Assembly (NCBI GenBank): GCA_964388955.1
Contig: CAYMCO010000005.1
Coordinates: 124,001-188,000, forward strand
Length of the DNA: 64,000 nt
From: CAYMCO01 sp964388955
GTDB taxonomy: Bacteria > Chloroflexota > Anaerolineae > Anaerolineales > E44-bin32
Direction of reading: 5' to 3'
Shown here: positions 8,810 through 17,985 of the stretch, piece by piece
Layout of the letters: each line of letters begins with the position of its first letter
Position numbering within the stretch: position 1 is the stretch's first letter
Notes under the pieces: generated by a model
Database searches by the model: none
The model's input: only the letters and a program-made list of their open reading frames with translations
Told to the model about the DNA's origin: nothing
Position numbers and translations under genes: made by a program

Positions 8810-9184
8810 TCAATCGCGCTGCGAGGGGGTCAGATCCGGCCGCAGCACAGCTGCCCCGCGCAGGTATTGGTGGCGCATCTCCACCTGATCTTTCTCGGTC
8901 TGCCACAGGACGCGGACCCGCAGGCACATGTTTAGAGACCCCTCGACCGCCATTTCCTGAAGGCAGAGCAGCCCGGCATCTCGCCAACCGAGATCGCGCG
9001 CCGCTTCCGCAGGATATGCGGCGTCCAGGTCCGCCGTCGCGCTGAATGTCGCCGCGACCACATCTTTCGCGCTGATATCGTTCGCTTCCACCAAGGCCAA
9101 GAGCATCTCACCGCTGGCCTGCAGGATGGCCTCGCGAGTGTTTTCCGTGAGCGTGATCGCGCCGCGTACTGCGCATAGGTTCAT
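8810..9184 (-). CDS. aroH: Chorismate mutase, AroH type (monofunctional)
   Basis: 124 residues, the normal size of the AroH class (trimeric, Bacillus-type). Converts chorismate to prephenate. The start NLCAVRGAITLTENTREAI and the following EMLLALVEANDISAKDVV segment match the family, with the active-site Arg at residue 7. GGGGGAGG precedes the ATG. It is the last gene of the long branched-chain operon, just after pheA, so prephenate supply and use lie side by side. About 350 non-coding bases separate it from pheA, so a separate promoter is possible. Confidence 0.9.
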   Translation of the reverse strand: MNLCAVRGAITLTENTREAILQASGEMLLALVEANDISAKDVVAATFSATADLDAAYPAEAARDLGWRDAGLLCLQEMAVEGSLNMCLRVRVLWQTEKDQVEMRHQYLRGAAVLRPDLTPSQRD

Positions 9185-9534
9185 TTTCCTCCCCCGCTTG
9201 GTTGAGAAATAGAACTTTCAAAGCGATACACTCGCAACCGGTCGATCCGGATATCGTGGGTGCACGAAAGGGCGATGAATGCTCTTTGCCCGGCATCGAC
9301 GCCCGGGCCGCTCCGACACCGGCGGCCTGAAGCCGCATCTTTCCCACTCGGCGGTTTCCCGTCGACGTGCTCCACCTCTCCACCGCGCGCCCGCTTGCGA
9401 GGGGGTCATCAATTGATCGCCAGAAGGAGTAGCGCCTTGTCCGCCCCGCCCCGGTCGGTTATCTTTGGAGGCACAGGATGCTGTGCCTTTGCGTTCGCCG
9501 GCGAAGCGCCCATCGTCCGGGCTCCGCCGGAAGG
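9185..9534. other. Intergenic gap between pheA and aroH
   Basis: 350 bases on the minus-strand path from pheA to aroH. No ORF with plausible composition and start, no strong hairpin and no convincing promoter hexamers were seen. It is the largest break in an otherwise tightly packed operon and could hold a remnant or an internal regulatory site. Confidence 0.4.
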
Positions 9535-10401
9535 CTACTGCGGATTCCAGATCTGCCGCGGATAGCTGCCCAGGATCCGCAGCATCGATGCGGTCTTCGC
9601 CAGCTCTACGAGCGCCTGCTGGCAATCGCCATCCGAAGTCGACCCGGCGAAATCGAGATAGAAAAGGTATTCCCAGGGCCTCCCCACCAGAGGGCGGGAC
9701 TCGATTTTGGTGAGATCGATCCCCCTGGAAGCGAAGATCCCCAGCGCCTGATGCAGCGCCCCCGGGCGGTTATGCAGCGCGAACACGATGGAGGTCTTGG
9801 CATCCCCCTGAGATTCCACCGGCGCGGAGGCCAGCGCGATGAAGCGCGTGTAGTTGGCGGGATTATCCTCGATGCCCTCCGCCAGGATGGCCATTTCATA
9901 CACCTCAGCGGCGCGCCGGGAGGCGATCGCCGCCGCCCCTTGCTCGCCGGATTCGTGGATCTGCTTGGCGCTCCCAGCCGTGTCGTAGGTGGCGACCAAC
10001 TCGACTCCCCGCAGACGCCGGAGATAGCCCTCGCATTGCGCCAGCGCCTGCGGGTGGGAGAGCACTCGCTTCACCTGGCCCAGACCCGTCCCAGGCGGTG
10101 CCAGCAAGTAATGGCGCACCCGCAGGTGATATTCGCCCACAATGTGGAGTGAGTGCCTCAGCAGCAGATCGTAATTGCGGTGCACACTGCCTGCGAGCGA
10201 GTTCTCGATGGGCAGCAACCCCAACTGCGCCGCACCGCGTTCGACCGCCTCAAACGCCGCTTCGAAGGATTCACACGGCAGCATCCGGGCATGGTCCCCA
10301 AACATCGCCAGGGCCGCTTCTTCACTGTATGCGCCGCGTTCGCCCTGAAAGGCGACGACCTTGGTCCCCCTGCTTTCAGCGGGATGCTTCAATCTGTCCA
10401 C
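9535..10401 (-). CDS. pheA: Prephenate dehydratase
   Basis: About 288 residues. Converts prephenate to phenylpyruvate in phenylalanine synthesis. The dehydratase domain carries FQGERGAYSEEAA, LLPIENSLAGSVHRNYDLLL and the catalytic TRF motif in NYTRFIALAS. A C-terminal ACT domain follows (GALHQALGIFASRGIDLTKIESRP), whose ESRP segment is the phenylalanine-binding signature, so feedback inhibition is expected. There is no fused chorismate mutase; aroH supplies that. I chose a GTG start because GGGGAGG lies six bases before it. This makes pheA overlap the end of leuB by 26 bases. A longer ATG-started form exists but lacks a better site. Confidence 0.92.
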   Translation of the reverse strand: MDRLKHPAESRGTKVVAFQGERGAYSEEAALAMFGDHARMLPCESFEAAFEAVERGAAQLGLLPIENSLAGSVHRNYDLLLRHSLHIVGEYHLRVRHYLLAPPGTGLGQVKRVLSHPQALAQCEGYLRRLRGVELVATYDTAGSAKQIHESGEQGAAAIASRRAAEVYEMAILAEGIEDNPANYTRFIALASAPVESQGDAKTSIVFALHNRPGALHQALGIFASRGIDLTKIESRPLVGRPWEYLFYLDFAGSTSDGDCQQALVELAKTASMLRILGSYPRQIWNPQ

Positions 10402-11446
10402 AGACCGCCTCCCCAACCTCCTCGGTGGAAAGCGCACCGCCCAGATCCGGCGTCACGGCCTTCTCGTCGATCACCCTGGCCACGGCGGCGTCCACCAACT
10501 CGGCCTCTTCGGTCAGCTCGAGCGAATGGCGCAGCAGCATGGCGGCGCTCAGGATTGTCGCCAGCGGATCGGCGATCCCCTTCCCCACGATGTCCGGGGC
10601 AGATCCGTGGATGGGTTCATACACCCCCAGACGGCCTTCCCCAAGCGATGCGCTCGGGGCCAACCCCAACGAGCCCGAGAGGACCGATGCCTCATCACTC
10701 AGGATATCCCCGAACATGTTTTCCGTCACAATCACATCGAAATCCCGGGGATGGGTGATCAAGCGCATGGCCGCCGAGTCCACCAATTGATGTTCCAGCG
10801 TCACATGCGGAAAGGCCGCGGCCTCCTCGCTGGCGATTTGCCGCCAGAGGCGTGAGGTCTCGAGCACGTTCGCCTTGTCCACGGAGGTGACCCTCCCTCG
10901 GCGCCCCTGCGCCAACCGCAGCGCCAGGCGGACGATGCGGCGAATTTCGATCTCCGAATAGTCCAGTGTGTCCACCGCCCTCACGCCCTCGGGTGTCCGC
11001 TTCCGGAACCGCGGCTCGCCGAAGTAAAGGCCCCCCGTCAATTCTCGCACGATGAGGATGTCCACGCCGGACACCCGATCCGCTTTCAAGGGGGTAGCAT
11101 CCTGCAATGCGGTGAAAACCTTTATGGGCCGCAAATTGGCATACAAACCGAGCCCTTTGCGCAGCCGGAGCAACCCCTGCTCGGGCCGCACAGAGGCAGC
11201 AGGATCATCCCATTTGGGGCCGCCCACGGCGCCCAGCAACACGGCGTCCGCCTTCTGACACGCCTGTAGACTGAATTCGGGGAGCGGATCCCCGAACTCG
11301 TCGATCGCCATTCCTCCGATTGGCTGCTCCGCAAAACGGAATACATGCCCGAAGCGATCCCCGACCGCCCGCAAGACGCGCACGCCCTGCGGGACCACTT
11401 CCGTTCCAATTCCATCGCCCGCCAGCACTACAATGTTCGCCTGCAT
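10376..11446 (-). CDS. leuB: 3-isopropylmalate dehydrogenase
   Basis: 356 residues. Oxidatively decarboxylates 3-isopropylmalate in leucine synthesis, and in organisms with citramalate synthase often also 3-methylmalate for isoleucine. Motifs: VLAGDGIGTEVVPQ at the start, LLGAVGGPKWDD, the substrate-binding RELTGGLYFGEPR, and GLAPSASLGEGRLGVYEPIHGSAPDIVGKG. Full length for the family. It follows cimA after about 160 bases, and its end overlaps the pheA start, coupling leucine and phenylalanine genes. Confidence 0.95.
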   Translation of the reverse strand: MQANIVVLAGDGIGTEVVPQGVRVLRAVGDRFGHVFRFAEQPIGGMAIDEFGDPLPEFSLQACQKADAVLLGAVGGPKWDDPAASVRPEQGLLRLRKGLGLYANLRPIKVFTALQDATPLKADRVSGVDILIVRELTGGLYFGEPRFRKRTPEGVRAVDTLDYSEIEIRRIVRLALRLAQGRRGRVTSVDKANVLETSRLWRQIASEEAAAFPHVTLEHQLVDSAAMRLITHPRDFDVIVTENMFGDILSDEASVLSGSLGLAPSASLGEGRLGVYEPIHGSAPDIVGKGIADPLATILSAAMLLRHSLELTEEAELVDAAVARVIDEKAVTPDLGGALSTEEVGEAVCGQIEASR

Positions 11447-11608
11447 GGTGACGGCTATCGATCCTTTCCGGCTCTGCTTCGTCCCTTATGGGGGTTGGCC
11501 CCTGGCTTCCTGCCCAGCCCCGGAAGCCGCGCGAGCCTGTCCGCCCTTATGCGTGAAGCGCGGATGGGGCGCCGCCTCTCTCCCTGTCTCCCGAGCGACT
11601 GCTTGAGT

Positions 11609-13192
11609 TCAAGTGGTAGAGCGCAGTCCGTATTCTATCCCGTCCGCCAGCGCTCGCCATGAGGCCTCAATGATGTTTGTGGACGCACCCACGGTGGTCC
11701 AGCGATGCCGGCCGTTGCGCGAGTCAATCAAGACGCGCGTGGTCGCACCGGTGCCGTTCTCGCCATCCAGGATGCGGACCTTATAGTCGACAAGCTGAAA
11801 CGCGCCCAGCTGTGGGTAGACGGGAGTCAGGGCCTTCCGGAGTGCGGCGTCCAGTGCGTTGACCGGCCCGTTGCCCTCGGCCGCGGTGTGCATCACCTCC
11901 CCCTGCACCCGCACCTTTACGGTCGCCTCTGCGAAGGTGCCACGGCCCTGCCGGTGCTCCACAGTCACGGCATAGTCGATCAGGTCAAACGGGGCCACGT
12001 AGTCAGGGGATTGGCGGTGGAGCAGCAACGCCACGGAAGCATCCGCCACTTCGAAAGAGAAACCGCGCGCTTCCAACTCTTTGATCTCACTGACCACATT
12101 GGACACATCGGCCTCGGCGGAGACCGCCATCTTCAATTCCTCCGCCTTACTGAGCAGATTGCCCCGCCCGGAGAGTTCGCTGACGACCACGCGGCTTTGG
12201 TTGCCCACCGCCTCAGGGTCGATATGCTGGTATGACAGCGGCGTTCTGCGCATGGCCGCCACGTGGATGCCTCCCTTGTGGGCGAAGGCGCTTCTCCCCA
12301 CAAAGGGCATGTGCTCATCCGGCGCCAGATTGGCCACCTCCGCCACGAAATGCGCTACTTCGTACAGCTCGCGTACCTTCCCCTCGGGAAGGCACCCGTA
12401 CCCCATCTTGAGCTCCAGGTCCGGTATCACGGAGCACAGATTAGCGTTGCCGCACCGTTCGCCATAGCCGTTGATGGTCCCCTGAATGTGGGAGGCGCCC
12501 GCGCGCACCGCAGCTACCGTGTTCGCCACCGCGCAACCGCCATCGTCGTGGGTGTGGATGCCCAGAGGCACGCTGAATCGCCCGGCGACCTCAGAGACGA
12601 TCTTCTCCACCTCCCACGGGAGGGAACCGCCATTGGTGTCGCAGAGCACCAAGGTCTCCACCCCCGCGTCGGCCGCCGCCGCCAGCACCGCGCAGGCGTA
12701 TTCCGGATCGGCCTTGTAACCGTCGAAGAAATGCTCCGCGTCGAAGATCACCTGCCGCCCCTGGGATTGCAGGTAGGCGAGGCTCTCTTCGATCATGCGC
12801 AGGTTCTCTTCCAGGTCGGTGCGCAGCACTCCGGTTACGTGCATGGTCCAGCTCTTGCCCACCACGGTGCACACCTGCGTCCCGGCGTCCAGAAGCGCCG
12901 CCAGATTCTCATCCTGTTCGACATCCAGCCCGGCCCGTCTGGTGGCACCGAAGGCGGCGATCCGCGCCTGCCGCCATTCAAGACCCTTCGCCCGGTCGAA
13001 GAACTCCGCATCCTTGGGGTTCGATCCCGGCCATCCGCCTTCGATAAACGCCACGCCCACCTGGTCCAGCTTGCGGGCGATGCGCAGCTTGTCATCACAG
13101 GAGAGCGAAATTCCCTCCATCTGCGTCCCGTCACGCAAGGTCGTGTCATAGATCTCCAATTGGGCCCCGCGGCGCTGGTCAGATGATTCCAT
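11609..13192 (-). CDS. cimA: (R)-citramalate synthase
   Basis: About 527 residues. Condenses acetyl-CoA and pyruvate to citramalate, the entry to the threonine-independent route to isoleucine. The catalytic start YDTTLRDGTQMEGISLS and metal-binding IHTHDDGGCAVANTVAAV are typical of the LeuA/CimA family. The 'TQMEGI' form and the substitution pattern match CimA rather than true LeuA, which is separately present. The C-terminal LeuA dimer regulatory domain runs from about residue 400. The chosen ATG overlaps the leuD stop by 14 bases; an ATG 11 codons upstream is possible. With LeuCD and LeuB in the same operon, citramalate can be carried to 2-ketobutyrate. Confidence 0.88.
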   Translation of the reverse strand: MESSDQRRGAQLEIYDTTLRDGTQMEGISLSCDDKLRIARKLDQVGVAFIEGGWPGSNPKDAEFFDRAKGLEWRQARIAAFGATRRAGLDVEQDENLAALLDAGTQVCTVVGKSWTMHVTGVLRTDLEENLRMIEESLAYLQSQGRQVIFDAEHFFDGYKADPEYACAVLAAAADAGVETLVLCDTNGGSLPWEVEKIVSEVAGRFSVPLGIHTHDDGGCAVANTVAAVRAGASHIQGTINGYGERCGNANLCSVIPDLELKMGYGCLPEGKVRELYEVAHFVAEVANLAPDEHMPFVGRSAFAHKGGIHVAAMRRTPLSYQHIDPEAVGNQSRVVVSELSGRGNLLSKAEELKMAVSAEADVSNVVSEIKELEARGFSFEVADASVALLLHRQSPDYVAPFDLIDYAVTVEHRQGRGTFAEATVKVRVQGEVMHTAAEGNGPVNALDAALRKALTPVYPQLGAFQLVDYKVRILDGENGTGATTRVLIDSRNGRHRWTTVGASTNIIEASWRALADGIEYGLRSTT

Positions 13193-13772
13193 GGTCTGCC
13201 TCGTATGCCTCGATCTGCGGCGCAAAGCTCATCAGATATCCCAGCTGGTCCACACCCTTCAGCAGGCAGGATTTGGCGAAGGGATCGATGGGGAAGGCTT
13301 CGATGCTCCCATCGGGGAGATCGATCCGCTGCTCCGCCAACTCGATCTGCACCTGCCCATCCGGCTCTCGCCGCAGGGAATCGCGCAGCCGTTCCAGCGC
13401 GGCCTCACTCAGCACCACCGGGAGCAGGCCATTCTTAAGGGCGTTATTGTGGAAGATATCCGCAAAGGACGTGGCCAGCACCGCCCGGAAGCCCCAATCG
13501 AGCAGCGCCCATGCGGCATGCTCCCGGGAGGAACCGCAGCCAAAGTTGCCGCCGGCCAGCAGGATTTCGGCCTCAGCGGCACCGGGATGGTTGAGCGGGA
13601 ACTCCGGCTTCGCAGATCCATCCTCCCGGAAGCGCCAATCAGCGAACAGATGCTCCCCAAGCCCATCCTTGCTGGTGGTCTTTAGATATCGCGCCGGGAT
13701 GATTTGATCGGTGTCGATATCATTGAAAGGCAGCGATACAACTCTCGACCTCAAATGCACGAGTGCTTCCAT
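13179..13772 (-). CDS. leuD: 3-isopropylmalate dehydratase, small subunit
   Basis: About 197 residues. Pairs with LeuC to isomerise isopropylmalate, and in the citramalate route citramalate. The conserved block LPFNDIDTDQIIPARYLKTT and GNFGCGSSREHAAWALLDWG are diagnostic of the aconitase swivel domain. The frame is open far upstream, but homology to LeuD begins at MEALVHLRSRVVSLPFNDIDTD, so that ATG was chosen. It lies 56 bases after leuC and overlaps cimA. Confidence 0.93.
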   Translation of the reverse strand: MEALVHLRSRVVSLPFNDIDTDQIIPARYLKTTSKDGLGEHLFADWRFREDGSAKPEFPLNHPGAAEAEILLAGGNFGCGSSREHAAWALLDWGFRAVLATSFADIFHNNALKNGLLPVVLSEAALERLRDSLRREPDGQVQIELAEQRIDLPDGSIEAFPIDPFAKSCLLKGVDQLGYLMSFAPQIEAYEADHGII

Positions 13773-13828
13773 ATTGTGCAGAACATCTCCGTTGGCGTGG
13801 GTTGATATCCGCCTACCCGGTTCCCATA

Positions 13829-15262
13829 TCAAATGCGGACCGGCTCGCCCTCCACCAGAGTCCGCGGGTCGGTGATCCGCCCACACACCGCGGCCGCGGC
13901 GGCGGTCAGGGGAGACGCCAGGAAAGTGCGGCCCCCTTTGCCCTGGCGGCCCTCGAAATTCCGGTTGCTGGTGCTCACCGCATATTCGCCCGGCGCAAGT
14001 TGATCGCCGTTCATCGCGATGCACATCGAACAGCCCGGCTCTCTCCAATCCGCGCCCGCCTGTTTGAATACTTCGTCCAAGCCCCGGCGCTCCGCCTCGC
14101 GTTTGATGCCTTGCGAGCCCGGGACGACCAGGGCACGCACATCCTGAGAGACCTTCCGCCCCCGCAGCAGTCCGGCCGCTTGCTCCAGATCTGAAAGCCG
14201 GGAGTTGGTGCAGGATCCGATAAAGACCACATCCACGCGCTTCCCGAGAAGCGGTTGTCCGGCCGCAATCCCCATATAGGCGAGTGACTTCTCCAACGCC
14301 TGGCGCTCATCCACCCCCCCCACTCCCTCCGGCGAGGGTACGGGCTCGGTGATGGGGATGACCATCCCGGGGTTGGTGCCATAGGTGATCATCGGCGCCA
14401 GCCCGGACACGTCCAGGCGCGTGGCACGGTCGAAGTTCGCCCCCTCGTCCGTCGGAAGCCGCCGCCATCGCTCAATGGCTCGATCCCATTCCTTGCCTAC
14501 AGGCGCAAACTCTCTCCCGGCAAGATACTCGAAGGTGGTGTCGTCCGGAGCGATCATCCCAGCGCGCGCCCCCGCTTCGATGGACATGTTGCAAATGGTC
14601 ATCCTTCCTTCCATGTTGAGCGCCCGTACCGCCTCGCCTCGATATTCCAGCACATGTCCCACGCCGCCCCCGACCCCGATCGCGCCGATCAGCGCCAGGA
14701 CGACATCTTTGGCGGTGACGCCCACAGGCATGCGCCCTTCCAGCCGCACTTCGAACCTCTTTGGACGTTTCTGCAGCAGGCACTGGGTGGCGAGCACGTA
14801 CTCCACTTCGCTGGTTCCAATGCCCAATGCGAAGGCGCCGAAGGCACCATGGGTGGAGGTGTGGCTGTCCCCACACACGATCGTCATACCGGGTTGAGTC
14901 AAGCCCAGCTCCGGACCGATGACGTGCACGATGCCATTTCGCTCGGATCCCATTTCATACAGTGGGACAGCAAACTGCTCGCAGTTCTCCCGCAGTTGGT
15001 CCAGCTGCCTCTTCGCCGCCCGGTCAAAGAGGGCCTGGTTCACGGGAAGCGTGGGCGTCGAGTGATCCATCGTCGCGATCGTCTTGGCCGGCCGCCGGAC
15101 CGCGAGGCCCTTGTCCCGCAAGCCGGAGAACGCCTGCGGGGAAGTGACCTCGTGCACCAGATGCAGATCGATATAGAGGACCGCGGGAGCGCCCGGCTCC
15201 TGGGCCACGAGATGGCGATCCCAAATCTTGTCGAACAACGTCCTGGCCGCGGCTGGCCCCAT
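13829..15262 (-). CDS. leuC: 3-isopropylmalate dehydratase, large subunit
   Basis: 477 residues. Carries the [4Fe-4S] cluster of isopropylmalate isomerase. Cluster ligands: Cys in VFIGSCTNSRLSDLEQA and the CxxC of EPGCSMCIAMNGD. Other marks are DLHLVHEVTSPQAF and VCGDSHTSTHGAFGAFALGIGTSEVEYVLATQ. Length fits the bacterial large subunit. Its ATG abuts the leuA stop codon with no gap. Confidence 0.95.
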   Translation of the reverse strand: MGPAAARTLFDKIWDRHLVAQEPGAPAVLYIDLHLVHEVTSPQAFSGLRDKGLAVRRPAKTIATMDHSTPTLPVNQALFDRAAKRQLDQLRENCEQFAVPLYEMGSERNGIVHVIGPELGLTQPGMTIVCGDSHTSTHGAFGAFALGIGTSEVEYVLATQCLLQKRPKRFEVRLEGRMPVGVTAKDVVLALIGAIGVGGGVGHVLEYRGEAVRALNMEGRMTICNMSIEAGARAGMIAPDDTTFEYLAGREFAPVGKEWDRAIERWRRLPTDEGANFDRATRLDVSGLAPMITYGTNPGMVIPITEPVPSPEGVGGVDERQALEKSLAYMGIAAGQPLLGKRVDVVFIGSCTNSRLSDLEQAAGLLRGRKVSQDVRALVVPGSQGIKREAERRGLDEVFKQAGADWREPGCSMCIAMNGDQLAPGEYAVSTSNRNFEGRQGKGGRTFLASPLTAAAAAVCGRITDPRTLVEGEPVRI

Positions 15263-16909
15263 CTACCCGGCCTCCGTGGCCTTCACGGCCATTTCCGCCG
15301 GGGATCTGCCATCGCCGCGCCCCCTGTCGAAGAGCATCTTGTTCATGGCCGCCAGATAGGCCTTTGCGCTGGCGACCACGATATCGGTGTCCGCGCCGTA
15401 TCCGCCGAAGGTCCTCGGAATCTCCGCGCCCTTTTGGGCGTGGGTCGTTGTCTCACCATCCTCGCCCTGAATGCGGACGGTCACCTCCCCCTGGGCGTCG
15501 ATGCCCTCCGTCACGGAATGCACGGAGAACTCGAGCAAGCGGGCCGGCTCATTCACGACAAGATCGATCGCCTTGTAGGTCGCGTCCACCGGGCCGGTGC
15601 CGACCGCGGCCTGAACGTGATCCTGCCCATCGGGTCCGGTGAGCCGGACAGTCGCAGTGGGCATCCCCATGGTGCCGCAAGCCACTTGCAGGCCATCCAG
15701 GGTATAGATCTCCGGCGGCTGATAGAGCTCGTCCGTGATCAGCGCCTCCAGATCCGCATCGGTGATGGATTTCTTCTTGTCGGCCAGATCCTTGAAGCGC
15801 CGGAAGGCCTGCTCCATCTCCGGCTCCCCCAGCGAATACCCCATCTCCTCCAGCCGTACGCGAAATGCATGGCTGCCCGAGTGCTTGCCCAGCACCAACC
15901 GGCTCTCGGTCACCCCGACCATCTCCGGCCGCATGATCTCATAGGTCATATGGTGCTTGAGCATCCCATCCTGGTGGATGCCGGCCTCATGGGCGAACGC
16001 GTTGGCTCCCACGATCGCTTTGTTGGGCGGCACCACAATGCCTGTGTAGTTGCTCACCAACTTACTCACCCGGCTGAGTTGCGTGGTGTCGATCCCGGTT
16101 TGCAGGTTGTAGTAGGGGCGCCGGGTATGCAGCGCCATGACCACTTCTTCCAGCGAGGTGTTCCCCGCTCGCTCCCCGATGTTGTTGACGGTGACCTCCG
16201 CCTGACGGGCGCCGGCGCGGATGGCAGAAAGAGTGTTCGCGGTCGCCAGGCCCAGGTCATCGTGGCAGTGCACCGACAGGTAGACATCTTCCACGCCGGG
16301 CACATTCTCCAAAATGCCGCTGATGAGTTCTCCAAACTCGATCGGCGTGGCGTAGCCGACCGTGTCGGGGATGTTGAGCGTAGTAGCCCCCGACTGAATG
16401 GCGGTCGCCAGCACTCGGTATAGAAACTCCGGATCGCTGCGGCTGGCGTCCTCCGGGCTGAATTCCACATCCTCGCACAGCCCCCTGGCGTAGGCGACCA
16501 TCTGCGCCACTCTCTCTACGACCTGCTCCGGCTCCATGCGCAGCTTATGGCGCATATGGATCTCCGAGGTAGCCAGAAATGTGTGGATGCGGGGGCGCGC
16601 CGCATGCCCCACCGCCTCCCAGGCCTTGTCGATATCACCTTTTGTCGCCCTGGCCAGGCCGCAGATAATGGGCGGGATCCCTCGCGGGCCCTCCAAATGT
16701 CCCACCTCCACGGCAATGCGCCGCACAGCCTCCAGATCATCCGGTGAAGCTGCGGGGAATCCCGCCTCCATCACGTCCACTCCGAGGCGGCCGAGCGCCC
16801 GTGCCAGCTCCAACTTCTCGGCGGAGGTCATGGTTGCCCCGGGGGACTGCTCCCCGTCCCGGAGCGTGGTGTCGAATATGCGCACGTAGGTTCTATCTTC
16901 CTGTCCCAT
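15263..16909 (-). CDS. leuA: 2-isopropylmalate synthase
   Basis: 548 residues. First committed step of leucine synthesis, joining acetyl-CoA to 2-ketoisovalerate. Catalytic FDTTLRDGEQSPGATM, metal-binding HCHDDLGLATANTLSAI, and the signature NNIGERAGNTSLEEVVMALHTR are all present. The C-terminal regulatory domain (from about 400, VACGTMGMPTATVRLTGPDG) is where leucine usually inhibits. No strong ribosome site is visible (GAGGT only), so translation may be coupled to ilvC 24 bases upstream. Confidence 0.95.
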   Translation of the reverse strand: MGQEDRTYVRIFDTTLRDGEQSPGATMTSAEKLELARALGRLGVDVMEAGFPAASPDDLEAVRRIAVEVGHLEGPRGIPPIICGLARATKGDIDKAWEAVGHAARPRIHTFLATSEIHMRHKLRMEPEQVVERVAQMVAYARGLCEDVEFSPEDASRSDPEFLYRVLATAIQSGATTLNIPDTVGYATPIEFGELISGILENVPGVEDVYLSVHCHDDLGLATANTLSAIRAGARQAEVTVNNIGERAGNTSLEEVVMALHTRRPYYNLQTGIDTTQLSRVSKLVSNYTGIVVPPNKAIVGANAFAHEAGIHQDGMLKHHMTYEIMRPEMVGVTESRLVLGKHSGSHAFRVRLEEMGYSLGEPEMEQAFRRFKDLADKKKSITDADLEALITDELYQPPEIYTLDGLQVACGTMGMPTATVRLTGPDGQDHVQAAVGTGPVDATYKAIDLVVNEPARLLEFSVHSVTEGIDAQGEVTVRIQGEDGETTTHAQKGAEIPRTFGGYGADTDIVVASAKAYLAAMNKMLFDRGRGDGRSPAEMAVKATEAG

Positions 16910-16933
16910 ACCTCATCCCCGCCTTCCGCCCAC

Positions 16934-17947
16934 TCATTCCCCCGGCTTGATCGTCACCGGGTTCAGGAAGGGCATCATCTCCCTCAGGCGCGCGCCCACC
17001 TGCTCGATGGGATGCTCCTGTTCCTTTCGGCGTTGTTCATTGAACCAGGGGCGCCCGGCCTCATTCTCTGCGATCCACTTGCGCGCATAGGTCCCATCCT
17101 GAATCTCACTCAGAATCTTCTGCATCTCGCCTAGCGTCTCCTCAGAGACAATCCTTGGCCCGGCGGTATAGTCGCCGTGTTCGGCGGTATCGCTGACCGA
17201 ATAGCGCATGTAATTCAATCCCCCCCGATACATCAGATCCACGATCAATTTCAACTCATGCAGGCACTCGAAGTAGGCCGACTCCGGCTGGTAGCCGGCC
17301 TTCACCAGGGTCTCAAAGGCCGCCTTGATCAGCGCGGAGATCCCGCCGCACAGCACCACTTGCTCGCCGAAGAGATCAGTCTCGGTCTCCTCGGCGAAGG
17401 TGGTCTCCAACACCCCGGCGCGGGTGGCGCCGATCCCTTTCGCGTACGACAGCCCCAGCGCATGCGCCCCCCCGCTGGCGTCCTGATGCACCGCCAGCAG
17501 CGCCGGTGTGCCTCCGCCCTCTTCGAACACCTCCCGCACCCGGTGCCCCGGCGCCTTTGGCGCCACCATGCTCACGTCGATCTCAGGCGGGGGTTCAATG
17601 GTGTTGAAGCGGATGTTGAAACCGTGGGCAAACATGAGCGTCTTGCCCGCGGCCATATGCGGTTCGACTTCCCGCGCGTAAATCGCGGGCTGGGCCGTGT
17701 CGGGGGCGAGCATCATCACCACGTCGCATTCCGATGCAGCCTCGCCCACCTCAGCCACCTGCAGGCCGGCGGCCTGCGCCTTGGGCCGGCTCTTGCTGCC
17801 CGGGCGCAGGCCCACGATCACCTCTACGCCGCTGTCATGCAGGTTGCGCGCGTGGGCATGTCCTTGGGAACCGTAGCCGATGATGGCCACCTTCTTCGAG
17901 CGGATCAAATCAAGGTCTGCGTCGTCCTCGTAGTAGATCTTGGCCAT
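16934..17947 (-). CDS. ilvC: Ketol-acid reductoisomerase
   Basis: 337 residues, the short class I form. Isomerises and reduces acetolactate or acetohydroxybutyrate to the dihydroxy acids of valine and isoleucine synthesis. The Rossmann motif GYGSQGHAHARNLHDSG and the C-terminal knotted domain (ETDLFGEQVVLCGGISALIKAAFETLVKAGY) with its metal-binding acidic residues are intact. The beta2-alphaB loop GLRPGSKSR suggests NADPH preference. AGGAGG precedes the ATG. Confidence 0.96.
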   Translation of the reverse strand: MAKIYYEDDADLDLIRSKKVAIIGYGSQGHAHARNLHDSGVEVIVGLRPGSKSRPKAQAAGLQVAEVGEAASECDVVMMLAPDTAQPAIYAREVEPHMAAGKTLMFAHGFNIRFNTIEPPPEIDVSMVAPKAPGHRVREVFEEGGGTPALLAVHQDASGGAHALGLSYAKGIGATRAGVLETTFAEETETDLFGEQVVLCGGISALIKAAFETLVKAGYQPESAYFECLHELKLIVDLMYRGGLNYMRYSVSDTAEHGDYTAGPRIVSEETLGEMQKILSEIQDGTYARKWIAENEAGRPWFNEQRRKEQEHPIEQVGARLREMMPFLNPVTIKPGE

Positions 17948-17985
17948 GTGGCTGAAACCTCCTGATGGTATGAGCTTCCAACTAT

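Noticed and set aside
9181..9375. ORF in the pheA-aroH gap with a plausible C-terminal stretch
   Set aside because: No ribosome site, low-complexity N-terminal half, overlaps the aroH start and has no recognisable family; kept as unexplained gap.
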